The position numbers and the translations under genes are program-made. Of a stretch of 29,296 bases of DNA, positions 1 to 6,629 are shown one piece after another. Under the pieces are notes generated by a model. The model worked only from the letters and a program-made list of their open reading frames with translations. It searched no databases and was not told the origin of the DNA. Numbering within the stretch: the stretch's first letter is position 1; every line of letters starts with the position of its first letter. The stretch spans positions 1-29,296 of the IMG/VR virus record IMGVR_UViG_3300044707_000042; one strand, written 5' to 3'. This DNA comes from a virus.

Positions 1-1139
1 TTGGTTAAATGCGTAAACACGGCATACCTACAAGCATCCATCAAGTCATCATTTGCCTTTACAGGTTCTTCTATTACGTTATCGTTTTTATCCTTTTTCC
101 ATTTGTAAGACATAAACTCCCTTCTTAAGTTTTTGCTATTGTAGTGCAAGTTTATTGGATAAGATTTCATTTTAACTATTCCTGCCCATACATCCTTTTG
201 TGCTGGTTTAATATTAAATCCTTGTCGGTAAAGTTCCTCAATAGATTTAGGCTCGGCTGCATCCGCATAGATTGTTGCTCGTTCTGGTAGCTTTTCCTTA
301 ATCAATCTTGATAGGTCGCTTAAAGTCAATCCGCTTTGATAAACTATTTCCTCAAAGTAGTTTTGTCCTTCATAGTGCGTAACCTTAACTAAAGCAGCTG
401 GGTGAACGTAACCAAAGTCCAATCCATAGAATACATCCCCATCTGGTGCTTGGTCATATTGTTTCCATTGAGTATAAATAATTTCCTTTGCAGAACCTCG
501 TTCCCCTAATCCGTAAACTTTCCACATAAAGTCATCTGGTAAGTCCTTGTATTGCTCAATGTTTCTTATTTGGCTATCGCTTAGATTTGAGATGTTATTT
601 AGGTAGGTTGAATGGATGCGCTTATTCTTTGGGTTATCAGCTACTTCATACACCCAAGAAATAAAGTCTGCTGGATTCCAATCTAAGAATGATTGTCCAG
701 TAGTACGAATTAAAAGCTGGTCAAACAAAGCCTTGCTAATTAGGTTTGCCTCGTTTACGAATAATATATCCCTTGCTGGTCCTTTTGCTTTGTCTGGGTC
801 TTCTAAGCCAAATAACTCTATGTACGAGCCGTTCTTAAACGTATAAATAAAATCAGTATATCTAAAATCCTTTTCATCCCAGATGTTCCATTGTTCAAGT
901 ATGTTTTTAAAATCCCTATAAACTCCACGCTTGATATGTGGTAAGGAATGAGATACGCACGAAATTCTTGTATTAGGCTTGGTTAAAGCAATGTGAATTA
1001 ATAATTGAACAACCGAATAGCTTTTGCTTGACCTTGACCCACCTTCATTGCATATTATCGGATAACCTTCCTCGTAAGCCTTTTTATTGGCATAGAATAC
1101 AGGTGTAGCCTTAATCTTTAATTGGTTGACAATCTGCAT
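1..1139 (-). CDS. terL: Terminase large subunit, 3'-truncated by the window edge
   Basis: Motor and nuclease that packages phage DNA into the prohead through the portal. 379 codons are visible, from an ATG at 1139 to the left edge. The start reads MQIVNQLKIKATPVFYANKK. A Walker A-like GGSRSSKSYS lies near residues 33-42, a Walker B-like DILFVNEAN near 125-133, and the RNase H-like nuclease motifs YGLDFGY, IYADAAEPKS and NDDLMDACRYAV follow towards the end. This is the PBSX/phage_terminase_3 type. Family members are usually a little over 400 residues, so only a short C-terminal piece is missing. The gene overlaps the end of terS by 29 bases. Identification is firm; the exact start is less so because no clear ribosome site is visible. 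Confidence 0.93.
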   Translation of the reverse strand, partial: MQIVNQLKIKATPVFYANKKAYEEGYPIICNEGGSRSSKSYSVVQLLIHIALTKPNTRISCVSHSLPHIKRGVYRDFKNILEQWNIWDEKDFRYTDFIYTFKNGSYIELFGLEDPDKAKGPARDILFVNEANLISKALFDQLLIRTTGQSFLDWNPADFISWVYEVADNPKNKRIHSTYLNNISNLSDSQIRNIEQYKDLPDDFMWKVYGLGERGSAKEIIYTQWKQYDQAPDGDVFYGLDFGYVHPAALVKVTHYEGQNYFEEIVYQSGLTLSDLSRLIKEKLPERATIYADAAEPKSIEELYRQGFNIKPAQKDVWAGIVKMKSYPINLHYNSKNLRREFMSYKWKKDKNDNVIEEPVKANDDLMDACRYAVFTHLT

Positions 1140-1458
1140 CTGGTTCTATTGTGATTTGCACATTACCCTTTATGTCAGCGGTGATGTCGGTTGTTTGTTT
1201 TGGTCTGCCCTCTAATCGGTCTAATAGTATTTCATAAGCCTTTAAATCGCCTTTCCTCGCCTTTGCAATAATCTGCATATCTAATTGCTCGGCTATGCTA
1301 AACTCCTCATCTTCGCCTGTAACTGGATTTCGCACCTTAGTAACCAACTCCAATAAACGCAAAAGCCTTGTCTTGCTATTAGGAACACCTTTAGGTCTGC
1401 CGTTCGGGTTTGCGACTTGCCCTTTCTTAAATGGGGTTAAATTCTGTTCATTTGCCAT
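1111..1458 (-). CDS. terS: Probable terminase small subunit (DUF5681-like)
   Basis: 115 residues. The N-terminus has the basic GRPKGVPNSKT motif (residues 21-31) that typifies DUF5681-like proteins, followed by a predicted helical core (LLRLLELVTKV, AEQLDMQIIAKARKGDLKAYEILLD split by turns). In phages such proteins sit directly before the large terminase and recognise the packaging site. Here it precedes and overlaps terL by 29 bases, which is the main support for the call. A candidate promoter lies just upstream, inside the end of the methyltransferase gene. Homology assignment is from recognised motif style, not from a search; a general DNA-binding role is the alternative. Confidence 0.75.
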   Translation of the reverse strand: MANEQNLTPFKKGQVANPNGRPKGVPNSKTRLLRLLELVTKVRNPVTGEDEEFSIAEQLDMQIIAKARKGDLKAYEILLDRLEGRPKQTTDITADIKGNVQITIEPDADCQPIKD

Positions 1459-1481
1459 AATTTCACATTTGTTTCACTATT

Positions 1482-2585
1482 TTACAAAGCTACTCCGTTC
1501 TTTTTGATAATCAAGGTAGGGTCAAGTTTTTTCATTCTGTCTACAATTACTTGACAGTATTTTTCGCTCATTTCCATTCCATAGCATACCCTTTTCATTT
1601 GATGTGATGCTATCATTGTTGTACCGGAACCGCAAAAAGGCTCAAATATTAAATGGTCTAATTCAGTAAAAGCCTCAACTAATTGCCCATATAGTTTAAC
1701 AGGCTTAGGACAAGAATGGAACTCTCTTAATGATTTGCCGTGTAATTCTTCTTTTTCTATCATCAATTCAATCACATCATTATCTAATTTTTTCTTAGGT
1801 GGGTCAAGAATTAATATTGGTTCCCAAGTTGATGCACCTCCAACTCCATTTCCAGCTTGAGCAAATTTCTTAAACCAAACTGCTACTTTAGTATCTCCGA
1901 ATCTTGATATATCTCTGGCTAAATTCATTAGTCCAGGTGTCCAGACCTTCCCGCATTGATGTAAAGCAAATACATCAGCAACTAATTGAGCATTAACATC
2001 ACTATCGTTGTCTTTATGTTTATCATATTCATAACCTATTCCATAAGGAGGGTCGGTTAAAACTAAATCAGCTTTCCTTCCGTTCATTAATTTATCAATA
2101 TGCTCTGGATTTGTGCTATCCCCACAAAGTAATCTATGTTCCCCTATCTCAATAATATCTCCATAAACAAATTCAGAATCTATTTCATTTGGAACCTTAA
2201 ATTCATCATCTTTAGCCTCTAATTCTTCTACAATAAAGTTTGGTATATCTAATCCCCATTCTGTAAGTAATTGCTCATCCCAATTGTTAGCTAAGTCATC
2301 CCAATCCCATTCGCCATATCCTACATTGTCTTTAACGATAAATTCCTTCTTTTGTTCTTCGGTTAATTCTTTAGCTTGTTTTACAGGAACATCCTTAAGT
2401 CCAGCTTCAATACAAGCCTTTAGCCTCATATTACCACCTAAAACAATATTGTTCTCATCTATTACTATTGGTCTAAGTTCAAGCATTTGTGGGAAGTCTT
2501 GGATTGACTTAACCAGCTTTTTAAACTTGTCATCCTTAATGATTCTTGGATTGTTGGGATTAGGTTTGATTTCGTTGATGTTCAT
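1482..2585 (-). CDS. ParB-like domain plus DNA adenine methyltransferase
   Basis: 367 residues in two parts. Residues 1-110 form a ParB/sulfiredoxin-like domain (IKPNPNNPRIIKDDK, ELRPIVIDENNIVLGGNMRL, with the VLGGNMR box at 48-54). Residues from about 140 are a class beta amino-methyltransferase: catalytic DPPY at 178-181 comes first and the AdoMet-binding FCGSGTT at 317-323 comes last, followed by CYGMEMSEKYCQVIVDRM. DPPY predicts N6-adenine methylation. No cognate restriction enzyme is nearby, so it is an orphan phage methyltransferase, likely protecting phage DNA from host restriction or marking it. Its ATG overlaps the stop of the zinc-ribbon gene in a TAATG junction, implying translational coupling. 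Confidence 0.9.
   Translation of the reverse strand: MNINEIKPNPNNPRIIKDDKFKKLVKSIQDFPQMLELRPIVIDENNIVLGGNMRLKACIEAGLKDVPVKQAKELTEEQKKEFIVKDNVGYGEWDWDDLANNWDEQLLTEWGLDIPNFIVEELEAKDDEFKVPNEIDSEFVYGDIIEIGEHRLLCGDSTNPEHIDKLMNGRKADLVLTDPPYGIGYEYDKHKDNDSDVNAQLVADVFALHQCGKVWTPGLMNLARDISRFGDTKVAVWFKKFAQAGNGVGGASTWEPILILDPPKKKLDNDVIELMIEKEELHGKSLREFHSCPKPVKLYGQLVEAFTELDHLIFEPFCGSGTTMIASHQMKRVCYGMEMSEKYCQVIVDRMKKLDPTLIIKKNGVAL
1485..1514 (-). promoter_or_regulatory. Candidate Bacteroidota promoter before terS
   Basis: On the minus strand TTG (1514-1512) is followed after 19 bases by TAGCTTTG (1492-1485), matching the TTG-N17-23-TAnnTTTG layout described for Flavobacterium. The likely start would give a leader of about 20 bases to the terS ATG at 1458. 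The -7 element is also the last codons of the methyltransferase, so chance agreement cannot be excluded. Confidence 0.35.
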
Positions 2586-2776
2586 TATCGGTTTTTTGTT
2601 GGAGTTCGTATTGATATTATGCTATCTACTTTTTTCTCTAAATTGTCATATCCTACCCATTTTCCACACTTGGTACATTCAAATTGGGTTTCTTTTATCT
2701 TACCAAACCATAGATATCCTTCGGTAACTGTACCGCATTTACAAGTATATAGCTTCTTACCGTATGTGTCTTTCAT
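2585..2776 (-). CDS. Small zinc-ribbon protein
   Basis: 63 residues with CKC at 13-15 and CTKC at 34-37, giving four cysteines suited to one zinc ion, and an otherwise polar sequence. Both ends are coupled to neighbours by TAATG overlaps (2776 with the 39-residue gene upstream, 2585 with the methyltransferase downstream). Function is not recognised; small zinc ribbons of this kind in phage early operons usually bind nucleic acid or a protein partner. The tight coupling makes it a real gene. Confidence 0.7.
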   Translation of the reverse strand: MKDTYGKKLYTCKCGTVTEGYLWFGKIKETQFECTKCGKWVGYDNLEKKVDSIISIRTPTKNR

Positions 2777-2895
2777 TATTTACCTTGTTTACGATATGGT
2801 TTAACTGGTTTGTCCTTTGGACCAGATGTTTTTTTGTACTTTCCACACTTTCTTTTGCCAAAGCTGACTTTGTTATTGCTGCTTACTTTCGCCAT
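2776..2895 (-). CDS. Small basic hypothetical protein, 39 residues
   Basis: ATG at 2895, stop TAA overlapping the next ATG (TAATG at 2778-2774). The product starts MAKVSSNNKVSFGKRKCGKY and ends with a run of lysine, proline and glycine (KPVKPYRKQGK). It is strongly basic and probably binds nucleic acid or ribosomal RNA. I recall similar KRK-G-K-KK-GPKDK-YRGQG type small proteins in other Bacteroidota phages, but this was not searched. The start lies inside the end of the upstream 58-residue frame (23 bases overlap). Confidence 0.6.
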   Translation of the reverse strand: MAKVSSNNKVSFGKRKCGKYKKTSGPKDKPVKPYRKQGK

Positions 2896-3049
2896 ATTTA
2901 TTTATTAAATCTGCCATAAAATCAAATCTTTGTTCTTGTGTTTCGCCAAATACATAGTGCGTAGTACCATCAATGTCAAAAACATAACAAGGATAACCTG
3001 CTATTTCTTGCTCTTTGCACGTTTCAAATATGTTACTGATATTTGTCAA
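2873..3049 (-). CDS. Small hypothetical protein with TTG start
   Basis: An open frame of 58 codons from TTG at 3049 to TAA at 2873. It fills what would otherwise be a 250-base gap between the NinG-like gene and the 39-residue gene. The product begins MTNISNIFETCKEQEIAGYP and continues with CYVFDIDGTTHYVFGETQ, a normal-looking amphipathic composition with a beta hairpin-like centre. The codon before TTG is a stop, so no earlier start exists in this frame; the only other in-frame ATG is late (FDFMADL). It overlaps the upstream gene by 17 bases and the downstream one by 23. Function unknown. Confidence 0.55.
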   Translation of the reverse strand: MTNISNIFETCKEQEIAGYPCYVFDIDGTTHYVFGETQEQRFDFMADLINKYGESKQQ

Positions 3050-3392
3050 TTAATTCGTTTAATTCAGTTCTTGTCCATTTCTTTAGCCTATTGTTAACCG
3101 CTTCAAACTCCAACTCCTTAACCGCTTTTTCCCCTATCCTTTTTACTAAGCCAATTCGGTACATTGCTTGATTGCCGTGCTTAAACATATTGCATCCAGC
3201 ACATTGCAAGTGTATATTCCATTCGTTAAACCTTAAAGCCGAATACCCTTTAACAGTAAAGTAATGTCCAGCTTGATTACCATTGTAGCTTCCGCAACTA
3301 ATACAAGGCAATCCTTCATCTCTTTTCCTTATGTACGCATTAACTACCTTTTGGGTTTTTTCTAACAACTTTGGTAAAGGTATCAATGGCAT
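3033..3392 (-). CDS. ninG: NinG/Rap-like HNH recombination protein
   Basis: 119 residues. Matches the lambda NinG (Rap) pattern: CISC at 30-33, AGHYFTVKG with His43, RFNEWNIHLQC with His61, and CAGC at 64-67, followed by the basic KHGNQAMYRIGLVKRIG. NinG-family proteins are HNH-type zinc nucleases that act on branched recombination intermediates in phage recombination. Placement in an operon with a Bet-type annealing protein and other nucleases fits a phage recombination module. Length is shorter than lambda NinG (about 200 residues), so it corresponds to the core domain. Confidence 0.82.
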   Translation of the reverse strand: MPLIPLPKLLEKTQKVVNAYIRKRDEGLPCISCGSYNGNQAGHYFTVKGYSALRFNEWNIHLQCAGCNMFKHGNQAMYRIGLVKRIGEKAVKELEFEAVNNRLKKWTRTELNELIDKYQ

Positions 3393-3401
3393 AAAGCAAA
3401 A

Positions 3402-4058
3402 TTAAAACAATTTTTGTTGCATTTGATGTTTTTTTAACCTATCTAATGCTTTTTCGTAATATTCTTTATCTAACTCACAAGCAGTTAAATTAAATCCGTA
3501 ATCGTGGCAACCTATTGCTATTGAACCAGAGCCTAAATGTGTATCTAATATCTTATCTCCTTGCTTTGCGTATTTATCAAGCAACCATTTATAAAGTGCT
3601 ACTGGCTTTTGTGTTGGATGAATACGAACTTCTTTATTTTTCATATTTTGTTGTAACATTCCTTGCCATTTAAACTTATATTTCCTAACCGAAGTTCTAA
3701 ATGAAGTCCAAGCTAATTCACAATCAGCAAAATCAGTTTCGCCATTATCTTTATCCCATACTATCCAACAAGATGAATCATAAGGTATTTTACTAATAAA
3801 ATGATTAGCACCCCAAATAATTTGATTTTTAGATATTCTTATTAATTCATTAAAATAATCAATATCAGGAGAATTTATATCATTTCCTGAAAATGCTTTA
3901 TAATTTTTAGATATTGCAAATTTACCTCTGGTATGATTTTTTGACCCATCTTCGCCAATACCATATGGAGGGTCAACAATAGCTAAATCAAAGTATTTAT
4001 CTGGATAACGTGCCATAAGTAACATATTATCTTCATTTGTTATTTCTATATTGGACAT
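3402..4058 (-). CDS. DNA adenine methyltransferase (class beta)
   Basis: 218 residues. DPPYGIG at 29-35 is the catalytic motif IV; the AdoMet pocket THLGSGS is at 173-179, after HPTQKPVALYKWLL, the usual motif leading into it. The order IV then I marks class beta. Between them lies WIVWDKDNGETDFADCELAW, the typical strand-rich core. It probably makes N6-methyladenine. No target-recognition domain of notable size is visible, as in small phage enzymes. It is the second orphan methyltransferase of the window and is unrelated in its N-terminus to the one at 1482-2585. Confidence 0.9.
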   Translation of the reverse strand: MSNIEITNEDNMLLMARYPDKYFDLAIVDPPYGIGEDGSKNHTRGKFAISKNYKAFSGNDINSPDIDYFNELIRISKNQIIWGANHFISKIPYDSSCWIVWDKDNGETDFADCELAWTSFRTSVRKYKFKWQGMLQQNMKNKEVRIHPTQKPVALYKWLLDKYAKQGDKILDTHLGSGSIAIGCHDYGFNLTACELDKEYYEKALDRLKKHQMQQKLF

Positions 4059-4060
4059 AA

Positions 4061-4258
4061 TTATTTTTTCAATCTAACAACACATAATCTATCGTTATGC
4101 TTGTAGCGTTTTTTGTTTATTGGGTTCATATATGTCATAATAGTTTTATAGTCAGTACCTAAAAACCTTATCGCCTTTGCTATTGACCTAAACCATATTT
4201 CCTCTTTTGTATCTAAATAAATTAATTTAACCTCAATGTTATTGTCTATTCCTGTCAT
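4061..4258 (-). CDS. Small protein resembling a nuclease-associated modular DNA-binding motif
   Basis: 65 residues. The centre reads FRSIAKAIRFLGTDYKTI followed by KKRYKHNDRLCVVRL. This resembles the NUMOD1/IENR1 helix-turn-helix repeats found next to HNH and GIY-YIG homing nucleases (hydrophobic strand, then S-IAKA--FLG-----I, then K-YK). It may be a stand-alone DNA-binding module or a remnant of a homing nuclease. It overlaps the end of the PD-(D/E)XK gene by 20 bases and stops two bases before the methyltransferase start. The motif match is by eye only. Confidence 0.6.
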   Translation of the reverse strand: MTGIDNNIEVKLIYLDTKEEIWFRSIAKAIRFLGTDYKTIMTYMNPINKKRYKHNDRLCVVRLKK

Positions 4259-4628
4259 ATTTAGCTATGTCATTTAATAAATTTATTAATGGTATCAAAA
4301 ATGCTTTAGAAGTATTCTTATCACCTCCAACTTTTAAATATTTATTTTGTTTATAATAATTTCTACATACACCTTTTAAACTATTAATTGGTAATATTAA
4401 TGCAGAATCTAATTCACTCATTCTATATATCCAATAGTCAGCAGTTGTTGTAGATAATCCACTTGGCAAACCTCTTGACTCATATTCTATAAATAAATTT
4501 CCTGTTGTATGAATTTTTCGGTCATTTTTTACTTCAACCTTATACCCATTTGATAACATTTTTTTTACCCAATCTTCGGCTTGTTCCCCAAATTCTAAAT
4601 CATATGTAAAACTGTTTGAATATTTCAT
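4239..4628 (-). CDS. PD-(D/E)XK-type phage nuclease
   Basis: 129 residues. The pattern is that of a small restriction-fold nuclease: an N-terminal helix with Glu15 (EFGEQAEDWVKKML), then VEVKNDR with the E-x-K pair at 32 and 34, then GNLFIEYESRG (43-53) and STTTADYWIY (59-68). The second half is helical. Such proteins occur in many phage replication modules and are proposed to resolve junctions or process ends. The gene is coupled by an ATGA overlap (4628-4625) to the membrane micro-protein upstream. Confidence 0.7.
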   Translation of the reverse strand: MKYSNSFTYDLEFGEQAEDWVKKMLSNGYKVEVKNDRKIHTTGNLFIEYESRGLPSGLSTTTADYWIYRMSELDSALILPINSLKGVCRNYYKQNKYLKVGGDKNTSKAFLIPLINLLNDIAKYDRNRQ

Positions 4629-4744
4629 TTTATTATACGCTTTATTTTAAAATATAAATGTGCAGTTAAATAAATGCAACAAGCTAAAGGAACTGATATT
4701 AGCATAAACTTTGCTAATTCATAAATAAATGTTAATTGTTTCAT
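4625..4744 (-). CDS. Membrane micro-protein, 39 residues
   Basis: ATG at 4744 overlaps the stop of the upstream gene (ATGA) and its own stop overlaps the next start (ATGA at 4628-4625). The product starts MKQLTFIYELAKFMLISVPL, continues ACCIYLTAHLYF and ends KIKRIIK. That is one membrane span at about residues 8-32 with a positive tail predicted to be cytoplasmic. Double ATGA coupling and the coherent hydrophobic profile argue that it is translated. A membrane peptide in the replication operon could anchor a complex or act on the host; nothing specific is recognised. Confidence 0.6.
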   Translation of the reverse strand: MKQLTFIYELAKFMLISVPLACCIYLTAHLYFKIKRIIK

Positions 4745-5466
4745 AGTTGGTTTTGTAAATATAAGTACAAAGAATATCTTTTGCACTCGTTTTTTATAAA
4801 TAATTCATCCGTTAATCTTTCCAACTCTTTATCGGTTTTAGCATTAACCTTGTAATATGCTATTACCTTAGCCTTTATCTTTTCAGCTACATCCTTTGAT
4901 AAATTGGTTGTGTTTAAATCTTTTCGCTTCCATAGAATATCAAAAGCCATAATGTTAAGCAGTTTCCAATCTTTTTTAGTTGACTTATCCCAATTTTGGT
5001 ACAATGCTTCTATAATTTCATTATCATTGATTTTTGGAATGTCTAATGCTGGTGGCTGGGTATATGTCTTGTTTCTTACTTGAATTGATATTGGTTTGTA
5101 AGCTGACATAACATCGCCAAAGAATTTAGGGGTAAACATAATCGCTTTGTCAACTGATAATTTCCCCATTGCGTAAAGTTCAAAAGCTACTCCAAGTTCT
5201 TTTAGTTTGAAGTTGCCATAGTTTTTAATTACAAATTCGCATAAAAACTGAAACAACTCTATTGTAGGAGTTTGACATCCACTTAAAACAATACAAGTTT
5301 TTAAATGCTCCTTAACTTCTATTGGTGAGCATCTACCTACACTCATTGTTTCTAAAGCCATAGCAACTTTTAATTCATCTGAATCTAATTTAGTGTAAAT
5401 TTCTAAGGGCATCCCATTCTCTTTCACTAAAACTTGGTTTGCTATTGTTGCTAATTCCTGTTGCAT
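4741..5466 (-). CDS. Hypothetical protein in the replication module
   Basis: 241 residues, soluble and largely helical, with a conserved-looking CSPIEVKEHLKTCIVLSGC segment (46-64) and a charged C-terminal half. Not recognised. Its place directly after a DUF4373-type initiator-like gene suggests a replication partner, for example a helicase loader, but no AAA+ Walker motifs are visible. The longest frame overlaps the upstream gene by 77 bases. A later ATG at residue 19 (position 5412, MPLEIYTKLDSDEL) would cut the overlap to 23 bases; however the first start has an A-rich leader (TATAAACCAAATG), so I keep the longer form. Confidence 0.7.
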   Translation of the reverse strand: MQQELATIANQVLVKENGMPLEIYTKLDSDELKVAMALETMSVGRCSPIEVKEHLKTCIVLSGCQTPTIELFQFLCEFVIKNYGNFKLKELGVAFELYAMGKLSVDKAIMFTPKFFGDVMSAYKPISIQVRNKTYTQPPALDIPKINDNEIIEALYQNWDKSTKKDWKLLNIMAFDILWKRKDLNTTNLSKDVAEKIKAKVIAYYKVNAKTDKELERLTDELFIKNECKRYSLYLYLQNQL

Positions 5467-6127
5467 TTGGTTTATAATTTATATGAACAAATTTGCCTTC
5501 TTTTAAATCTCTTGCCATCCAATTTTTTGCGGTTGCAATCCAATTTAACTTCTTTTCTCCATTTGAATCTGACCAATTTTTAATGACTTCGTGGTAATAT
5601 GTAAAATTAGCTTCTTCATACTGACTTCCAATAAAAGCTGCCTTAAATTTATTTATATCTAAAAATTCAGTTTCACTAAATAGCGTTTGCTTACTAACCT
5701 TTACTTTAGTTTCTTTTACTTTACTTTCCTTTTCTTTCCTTTCCTTTGCATTGCCATCCCCAATAGCCACCCCATTAGCCACCCCATTTTTCCACCTATT
5801 AGCAGCACCTAATTTACCTTTTTCGCTAAGATTTTGCCTTAAAGCAAGATGGTTTTGTAACCTTTCGGAGTAAAATTCCCCAGACTCTATTGTAAATAAA
5901 TCAAAATTGTGTACTACTCCATTAACCTTTACATCGGTTGTTTGCATCTGCATAGCTAAAACAGGAATCAACTCTAATGGCAATCTCCCTCCAGCATTTG
6001 CCAATTGTTCAATCATAAACCAATAAATGCCATAACCTTCCATACCAAGTTGATGCCTTAAAAACAGAATCTTGGTATCATTAGCCGAATTGTAATCGTG
6101 GCTAAAATAATAACTGTTACTTTTCAT
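5390..6127 (-). CDS. DUF4373 (Lin1244/Lin1753-like) replication protein
   Basis: 245 residues. The N-terminal 90 residues (FSHDYNSANDTKILFLRHQL, GMEGYGIYWFMIEQLANAGG) are the winged-helix-like domain of the DUF4373/Lin1244 family, which resembles the N-terminal part of phage replication initiators. A charged linker KERKEKESKVKETKVKVSK follows, then a C-terminal region with WIATAKNWMARDL that resembles the tail of DnaD-like proteins. It probably binds the phage origin or recruits the host helicase. It is preceded by a long leader with complementary segments (see that entry) and overlaps the next gene. Confidence 0.75.
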   Translation of the reverse strand: MKSNSYYFSHDYNSANDTKILFLRHQLGMEGYGIYWFMIEQLANAGGRLPLELIPVLAMQMQTTDVKVNGVVHNFDLFTIESGEFYSERLQNHLALRQNLSEKGKLGAANRWKNGVANGVAIGDGNAKERKEKESKVKETKVKVSKQTLFSETEFLDINKFKAAFIGSQYEEANFTYYHEVIKNWSDSNGEKKLNWIATAKNWMARDLKEGKFVHINYKPNATGISNNSKPSFSEREWDALRNLH

Positions 6128-6129
6128 AA

Positions 6130-6227
6130 ATAAAATAGCCCTATCAAATCCCTCCTATGTTGCAGATAGGAGTTCATCTCAAGGGCAATAAGTTCTTAAT
6201 AGGTCTGCAACACCTAATACAAAAATA
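6130..6227 (-). promoter_or_regulatory. Structured leader of the replication gene, possible pseudoknot
   Basis: The 102 bases between the HTH gene and the replication gene hold no ORF. On the minus strand a -7 like TATTTTTG (6227-6220) is followed by a leader of roughly 85 bases. CTCCTAT (6172-6166) and ATAGGAG (6158-6152) form a 7-bp hairpin with loop CTGCAAC (6165-6159). The whole loop is complementary to an upstream GTTGCAG (6211-6205); as a rival helix the match extends to 9 bp (6212-6204 with 6166-6158). GCCCT (6186-6182) and AGGGC (6142-6138) can close around the hairpin. No good -33 element was found for the promoter. Confidence 0.5.
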
Positions 6228-6229
6228 CA

Positions 6230-6424
6230 CTAATTAACCGAATACTGTGCTACTTGTTTCTTATTTTTTAGCTTAACAATGGTAGTTTTTATGTTCATAC
6301 CATCATTTCTAAGGTCTGCTATTCGTGCTGCTAATCTAAAGCATCCGAACTTATTTAGGGCATCAATAGGGGTTAACTTTCTACCTTTATTTAGGTAGTT
6401 TGCGATTTGTTGGTTTTGGCTCAT
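6230..6424 (-). CDS. Small helix-turn-helix protein (HTH_39-like)
   Basis: 64 residues. KGRKLTPIDALNKFGCFRLA followed by ARIADLRNDGMNIKT is the pattern of the small winged-helix family PF14090 found in many phages: two helices, recognition helix around FRLAARIADLR, and a beta wing in the remainder. It probably binds DNA as a regulator or accessory replication factor. It overlaps the upstream gene by 38 bases; its ATG has an A-rich leader (AAAAACTTACAACTATG), which supports this start. Confidence 0.75.
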   Translation of the reverse strand: MSQNQQIANYLNKGRKLTPIDALNKFGCFRLAARIADLRNDGMNIKTTIVKLKNKKQVAQYSVN

Positions 6425-6581
6425 AGTTGTAAGTTTTTAATAGTTTTTCTAATTGTTTGATTTTAATTTCTAACTTAATAATATCATTATGTTTCTGTTT
6501 GCATAATACTCTAAACATAGAATCTTCAATAATATCTTTTAATTCGTTAGGGTCAATTTGTGTAATGGTTACTGCTCTCAT
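6387..6581 (-). CDS. Hypothetical coiled-coil protein
   Basis: 64 residues. Starts MRAVTITQIDPNELKDIIED and has a heptad-like helix NDIIKLEIKIKQLEKLLKTY (32-51). The N-terminus resembles the lead-in of small Bacteroidota excisionase-like proteins (I-PEEL--LI), but the helix-turn-helix part is absent. Its ATG is preceded by AAAACCTACCAAT, the leader motif shared by several early genes here. Function unknown; dimerisation is likely. Confidence 0.6.
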   Translation of the reverse strand: MRAVTITQIDPNELKDIIEDSMFRVLCKQKHNDIIKLEIKIKQLEKLLKTYNYEPKPTNRKLPK

Positions 6582-6629
6582 ATTGGTAGGTTTTAAATTT
6601 GCGCTTAACGTTATCGCCCAACGTGGGGG

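Noticed and set aside
6603-6622. GCTTAAC and GCCCAAC resembling integron attC core sites
   Set aside because: Both cores point the same way and no imperfect inverted repeat joins them, so there is no attC structure; the stretch is only the short gap between two genes.
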